From: CAYQCE01 sp964415885
GTDB taxonomy: Bacteria > Zixibacteria > MSB-5A5 > JAABVY01 > JAHJOQ01
Direction: 5' to 3'
DNA: 44,831 nt
Assembly (NCBI GenBank): GCA_964415885.1
Contig: CAYQCE010000026.1
Location: forward strand, 1-44,831
The position numbers and the translations under genes are program-made. Shown here in pieces: positions 42,564-44,831 of this stretch. Within the stretch, counting starts at the first letter, position 1. Each line of letters opens with the position of its first letter. Under the pieces are notes generated by a model, which searched no databases, was not told the DNA's origin, and saw only the letters and a list, made by a program, of their open reading frames with translations.

Positions 42564-42592
42564 ATACTATCTTAGACGGCTGCGGTAGTCAA
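42564..42592 (-). promoter_or_regulatory. Promoter for the M14 peptidase gene
   Basis: On the minus strand, TTGACT (42592-42587) and TAGTAT (42569-42564) are 17 bp apart. The ATG at 42530 lies 33 bp further down. The opposing promoter at 42623-42651 shares the same 163-bp divergent region, 30 bp away. Confidence 0.75.
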
Positions 42593-42622
42593 CCTAATTC
42601 AAACTCCTTGCTGGGCTTTTGA

Positions 42623-42651
42623 TTGACCGCCTGTCGCCGTCTGGCTATATT
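42623..42651 (+). promoter_or_regulatory. Promoter for the C1B peptidase gene
   Basis: TTGACC (42623-42628), 17-bp spacer, TATATT (42646-42651), each one mismatch from consensus. The ATG of the cysteine peptidase lies 42 bp downstream at 42694. Confidence 0.75.
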
Positions 42652-42693
42652 CTGATTGAGATTGTCGTAAGAACAGCAGGAATAGGAGCAGGT

Positions 42694-44088
42694 ATGGGTG
42701 CGAGGAGATTTACTATTGCGATCGCGATCATGCTGGTGGTCGCAGCATCGTCATTTGCGAGCGATGGGGGGCTGGCTCCCGAGACTATTGAGAGGATTCG
42801 TGGTTCATTCCAGATGGATGGCCATACGCGTGCCATGTACAACGCAGTTACGAACACCGGGATCAGGGATATCGCCCTTAACCGCGATGTCATCAGTCAG
42901 CACAACGATGTCTTCAGTCACAAGATCAAGGCGAAGGGTGTCACGAATCAGAAATCGAGCGGCAGATGCTGGCTGTTTGCGGGTTTGAATGTCATGCGGC
43001 CGGCCGTAATCGAGAGATACAAACTTCCGAAGTTTGAATTCTCACAGAACTACCTCGCCTTCTGGGACAAGATGGAGAAAGCCAATTGTTTTCTCGAGCA
43101 GATTGTCGAGCTTCGGGATAGCGATCCGCTCGATCGGGAGATGACGATTCTCCTTCGCAGCCCCTGGGGTGATGGTGGATGGTGGAACTATGTCGTTGAC
43201 CTGATCGAGAAATACGGTGTTGTACCCAAGGACGCAATGCAGGAGACCGCCAGCTCCGAGTCTACGGGTATGATGAATCGGATTGTCAGCAGAAAGCTCC
43301 GCGCTAATGCAGTGAAGCTGCGCGAGATGTACTCCAACGGCAAGAGCGTTGATGAACTCCGTGCCGAGAAAGAAGGAATGCTCGAGGAAATCTATCGTAT
43401 GCTCGTCGTTAATCTCGGAGAGCCGCCGAGCGAGTTTCCGTTCAGGTTCGAGGACAGGGATTCGAATGTCAGCGAGATGAGAGTCTATACGCCGTTAGAA
43501 TTCTATGATGAATTCGTGGGTGTAAACTTGCGCGAGTATGTTAACATCTTTAACGATCCTACCAAGGAGTATGGCAAGCACTATCGAATGGCAATGACAC
43601 GCAATATGTATGACAGGGAGGACGTTTCGTACGCCAATGTCGAAATAGAGGAGTTGAAGAACTCCGCGATGCAATCGGTTCTCGCGGACGAACCGGTGTG
43701 GTTTGCATGCGACGTGGGGGAGGACCAGAACGGCGAGCACGGGATCATGGCAATGGACGTGTATGACTTTGGTTCGATCTATAATGTTGATATGGGGATG
43801 AGCAAGGCGGAGCGAGCCCTCTTTCGGGAGAGTGCGCCGAATCATGCCATGGTTTTCGTCGGCGTGGACGTCAAGAATGGCAGGCCCGTGAAATGGCTCG
43901 TGGAGAACTCGTGGGGGACAGACCGGGGTGACAGGGGCTACTGGACGCTGTACGATACATGGTTCGACAATCATGTATACAATGTGATTGTCAAACGGGA
44001 GTTCGTACCGGACGAGATCCTCAGAATCTATGAGCAGGACCCGATCGAGCTACCGCCGTGGGATCCGATGTACGAATTGTTCAAATGA
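42694..44088 (+). CDS. Exported C1B cysteine peptidase (bleomycin hydrolase/PepC family)
   Basis: A 464-residue papain-fold aminopeptidase. The catalytic triad and oxyanion Gln are all present: Q86 and C92 in NQKSSGRCWLFAG, H384 in APNHAMVFVGV, N405 in VENSWG. The C-terminal LPPWDPM typical of the family is near the end. Start: ATG 42694 after AGGAG. The upstream open frame covers the promoter. Residues 1-22 form a Sec signal peptide ending ASSFA. PepC and bleomycin hydrolase are normally cytosolic, so the signal is noteworthy. Confidence 0.93.
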   Translation: MGARRFTIAIAIMLVVAASSFASDGGLAPETIERIRGSFQMDGHTRAMYNAVTNTGIRDIALNRDVISQHNDVFSHKIKAKGVTNQKSSGRCWLFAGLNVMRPAVIERYKLPKFEFSQNYLAFWDKMEKANCFLEQIVELRDSDPLDREMTILLRSPWGDGGWWNYVVDLIEKYGVVPKDAMQETASSESTGMMNRIVSRKLRANAVKLREMYSNGKSVDELRAEKEGMLEEIYRMLVVNLGEPPSEFPFRFEDRDSNVSEMRVYTPLEFYDEFVGVNLREYVNIFNDPTKEYGKHYRMAMTRNMYDREDVSYANVEIEELKNSAMQSVLADEPVWFACDVGEDQNGEHGIMAMDVYDFGSIYNVDMGMSKAERALFRESAPNHAMVFVGVDVKNGRPVKWLVENSWGTDRGDRGYWTLYDTWFDNHVYNVIVKREFVPDEILRIYEQDPIELPPWDPMYELFK

Positions 44089-44219
44089 TGAACGGCAGAT
44101 GCCGCAATCTTCAGAATGCCGTCGTTTGTCGGCCTTTCTTACGCACTGTGCGCCGTTGCCGGGAACAATCTCGGCGTATGCGCATTGTCAGTAGTGAACA
44201 TGATGAGGGCTTATATTAA

Positions 44220-44294
44220 ATGTCTACCGCAGTAATCATAGTATTGATCGTGCTCGCTGTCTTACTCCTGACCCGCAAGGGAGGAGGCGGCTGA
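44220..44294 (+). CDS. Putative 24-residue single-helix membrane microprotein
   Basis: A 25-codon frame beginning MSTAVIIVLIVLAVLLL and ending with a short basic-glycine tail (TRK, then four Gly). It would form one transmembrane helix with a positively charged end. GAGGG (44205-44209) lies 10 nt before the ATG, and a TATATT (44212-44217) is close by but too near to be a promoter for it. The surrounding 316-bp gap (44089-44404) holds no other gene. It includes weak hairpins ACGGCA/TGCCGT (44092-44122) and GATGCC/GGCATC (44310-44324). Coding status is uncertain. Confidence 0.4.
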   Translation: MSTAVIIVLIVLAVLLLTRKGGGG

Positions 44295-44345
44295 AACGTG
44301 CCGTAGTTTGATGCCGGCGGCATCGAGAGGCTTAATAAGTATAGA

Positions 44346-44379
44346 AAGAAGGCGGATTGTGTTATCGATCCGCCTTCTT
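44346..44379 (-). terminator. Terminator hairpin after the alcohol dehydrogenase gene
   Basis: A perfect 12-bp stem: AAGAAGGCGGAT (44346-44357) and ATCCGCCTTCTT (44368-44379) with a 10-nt loop. On the minus strand it lies 26 bp after the dehydrogenase stop and is followed by a pyrimidine- and T-rich stretch (TTTCTATACTTATT region). On the plus strand it could also stop transcripts coming from the peptidase or micro-ORF, but no T-tract follows there. Confidence 0.75.
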
Positions 44380-44404
44380 AGCAATGTCCCGGTTCGAAAC
44401 CCGA

Positions 44405-44831
44405 CTATACTTTGAGCACCATCCGATACCGAGCCTTATTATCCCTGACTTTCCGAATTGCGTCGTTCACCTTTGAGAGAGGCAGCACTTCTGTTTTGGC
44501 CTCGATCCCATGTCTCGCGGCAAAGGCGAACATCTCGTTCATCAGAGTTCGACCGCCTATCGGGCTGCCGCAAACGGTCTTCTGACCGGCAACCAGGCTC
44601 ATGGCATGCATCTGCATTGGCGTTGGCGGCACTCCAAGGAAACAGAGTTTGCCCTTGGGCCTCAGCAGATCGAGATACTTGCTCCAGTCGAGATCGACAT
44701 TAACGGTGTTGAGGATAACATCCTGTGACCCGGCGCACTGCTCCAGCGTGCTTTCGTCTCTTGAGTTCACGAATTCATGTGCGCCAAACGACCGTGCTTC
44801 CGACTCCTTGTCCGGTGAGGATGAGAATGCT
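44405..44831 (-). CDS. Zinc-type alcohol dehydrogenase, C-terminal part (cut by window end)
   Basis: The visible 141 codons run off the window end, with no true start inside. The sequence covers the end of the Rossmann domain (SFGAHEFVNSRDE, then QDVILNTVNVDLDW) and the C-terminal catalytic fold (GKLCFLGVPPTP, SPIGGRTLMNEMFAFAARHG). It ends VRDNKARYRMVLKV. This pattern fits the NADP-dependent cinnamyl-alcohol dehydrogenase/YahK group that reduces aldehydes. The catalytic zinc ligands lie in the missing N-terminal half. Confidence 0.9.
   Translation of the reverse strand, partial: AFSSSPDKESEARSFGAHEFVNSRDESTLEQCAGSQDVILNTVNVDLDWSKYLDLLRPKGKLCFLGVPPTPMQMHAMSLVAGQKTVCGSPIGGRTLMNEMFAFAARHGIEAKTEVLPLSKVNDAIRKVRDNKARYRMVLKV

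Noticed and set aside
1..44831. CRISPR arrays, insertion sequences, phage genes or a defence system
   Set aside because: No array of regularly spaced repeats, transposase, integrase or terminal inverted repeats was seen; nearly all sequence is accounted for by intact genes.

Overview
This window is a bacterial housekeeping super-cluster followed by a flagellar basal-body operon and a short accessory tail. Bases are roughly half G+C. The gene order is the classic one: tRNA-Trp, secE, nusG and the L11/L1/L10/L12 and RNA polymerase genes (about 1-11308), then the str operon (rpsL, rpsG, fusA, tuf; 11388-15756), then the S10, spc and alpha operons from rpsJ to rplQ (15763-31535). Every expected member is present and intact. 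S4, S14 and L36 carry zinc-binding cysteines, and adenylate kinase has a four-cysteine zinc lid.

The ribosomal block ends at an intrinsic terminator (31569-31602). A full-consensus sigma-54 promoter (31733-31748) then starts flgB-flgC-unknown-fliE-fliF-fliG-fliH-fliI-fliJ (31772-38275), the export apparatus and rod/MS-ring/switch base of a flagellum. The operon stops at fliJ, where it meets a minus-strand gene for a membrane protein with a helical-repeat C-terminus (38304-40598). Next come two divergent exported peptidases, an M14-type zinc carboxypeptidase (minus) and a C1B bleomycin-hydrolase-like cysteine peptidase (plus), sharing a 163-bp intergenic region with a good sigma-70-type promoter facing each way. 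The window ends with a 24-residue hydrophobic micro-ORF and the C-terminal part of a zinc alcohol dehydrogenase (minus).

The organism is a flagellated bacterium with a Gram-negative look: exported peptidases with Sec signals, sigma-54 flagellar control and E. coli-like TTGACA/TATAAT promoters. My best guess is a deep lineage near the FCB superphylum or the former Deltaproteobacteria, but the sequence alone does not settle this. The first 55 bases are an exact copy of the end of the tuf gene at 14551-15756 plus 8 bp beyond it. The genome therefore probably has two tuf genes, and the window probably begins where an assembly broke at that repeat.

The region is mostly conventional. The parts that deserve attention are regulatory and architectural: a highly structured rpsG-fusA leader whose terminator-like hairpin contains the only fusA Shine-Dalgarno candidate, a textbook promoter inside the S10 operon before rplP, tandem hairpins between rplL and rpoB, tuf codon usage unlike that of fusA, long charged C-terminal tails on S3 and L17, a polyproline linker in FliF, a 98-nt fliI/fliJ overlap, an unrecognised small flagellar-operon gene, and the exported peptidase pair with its neighbours.
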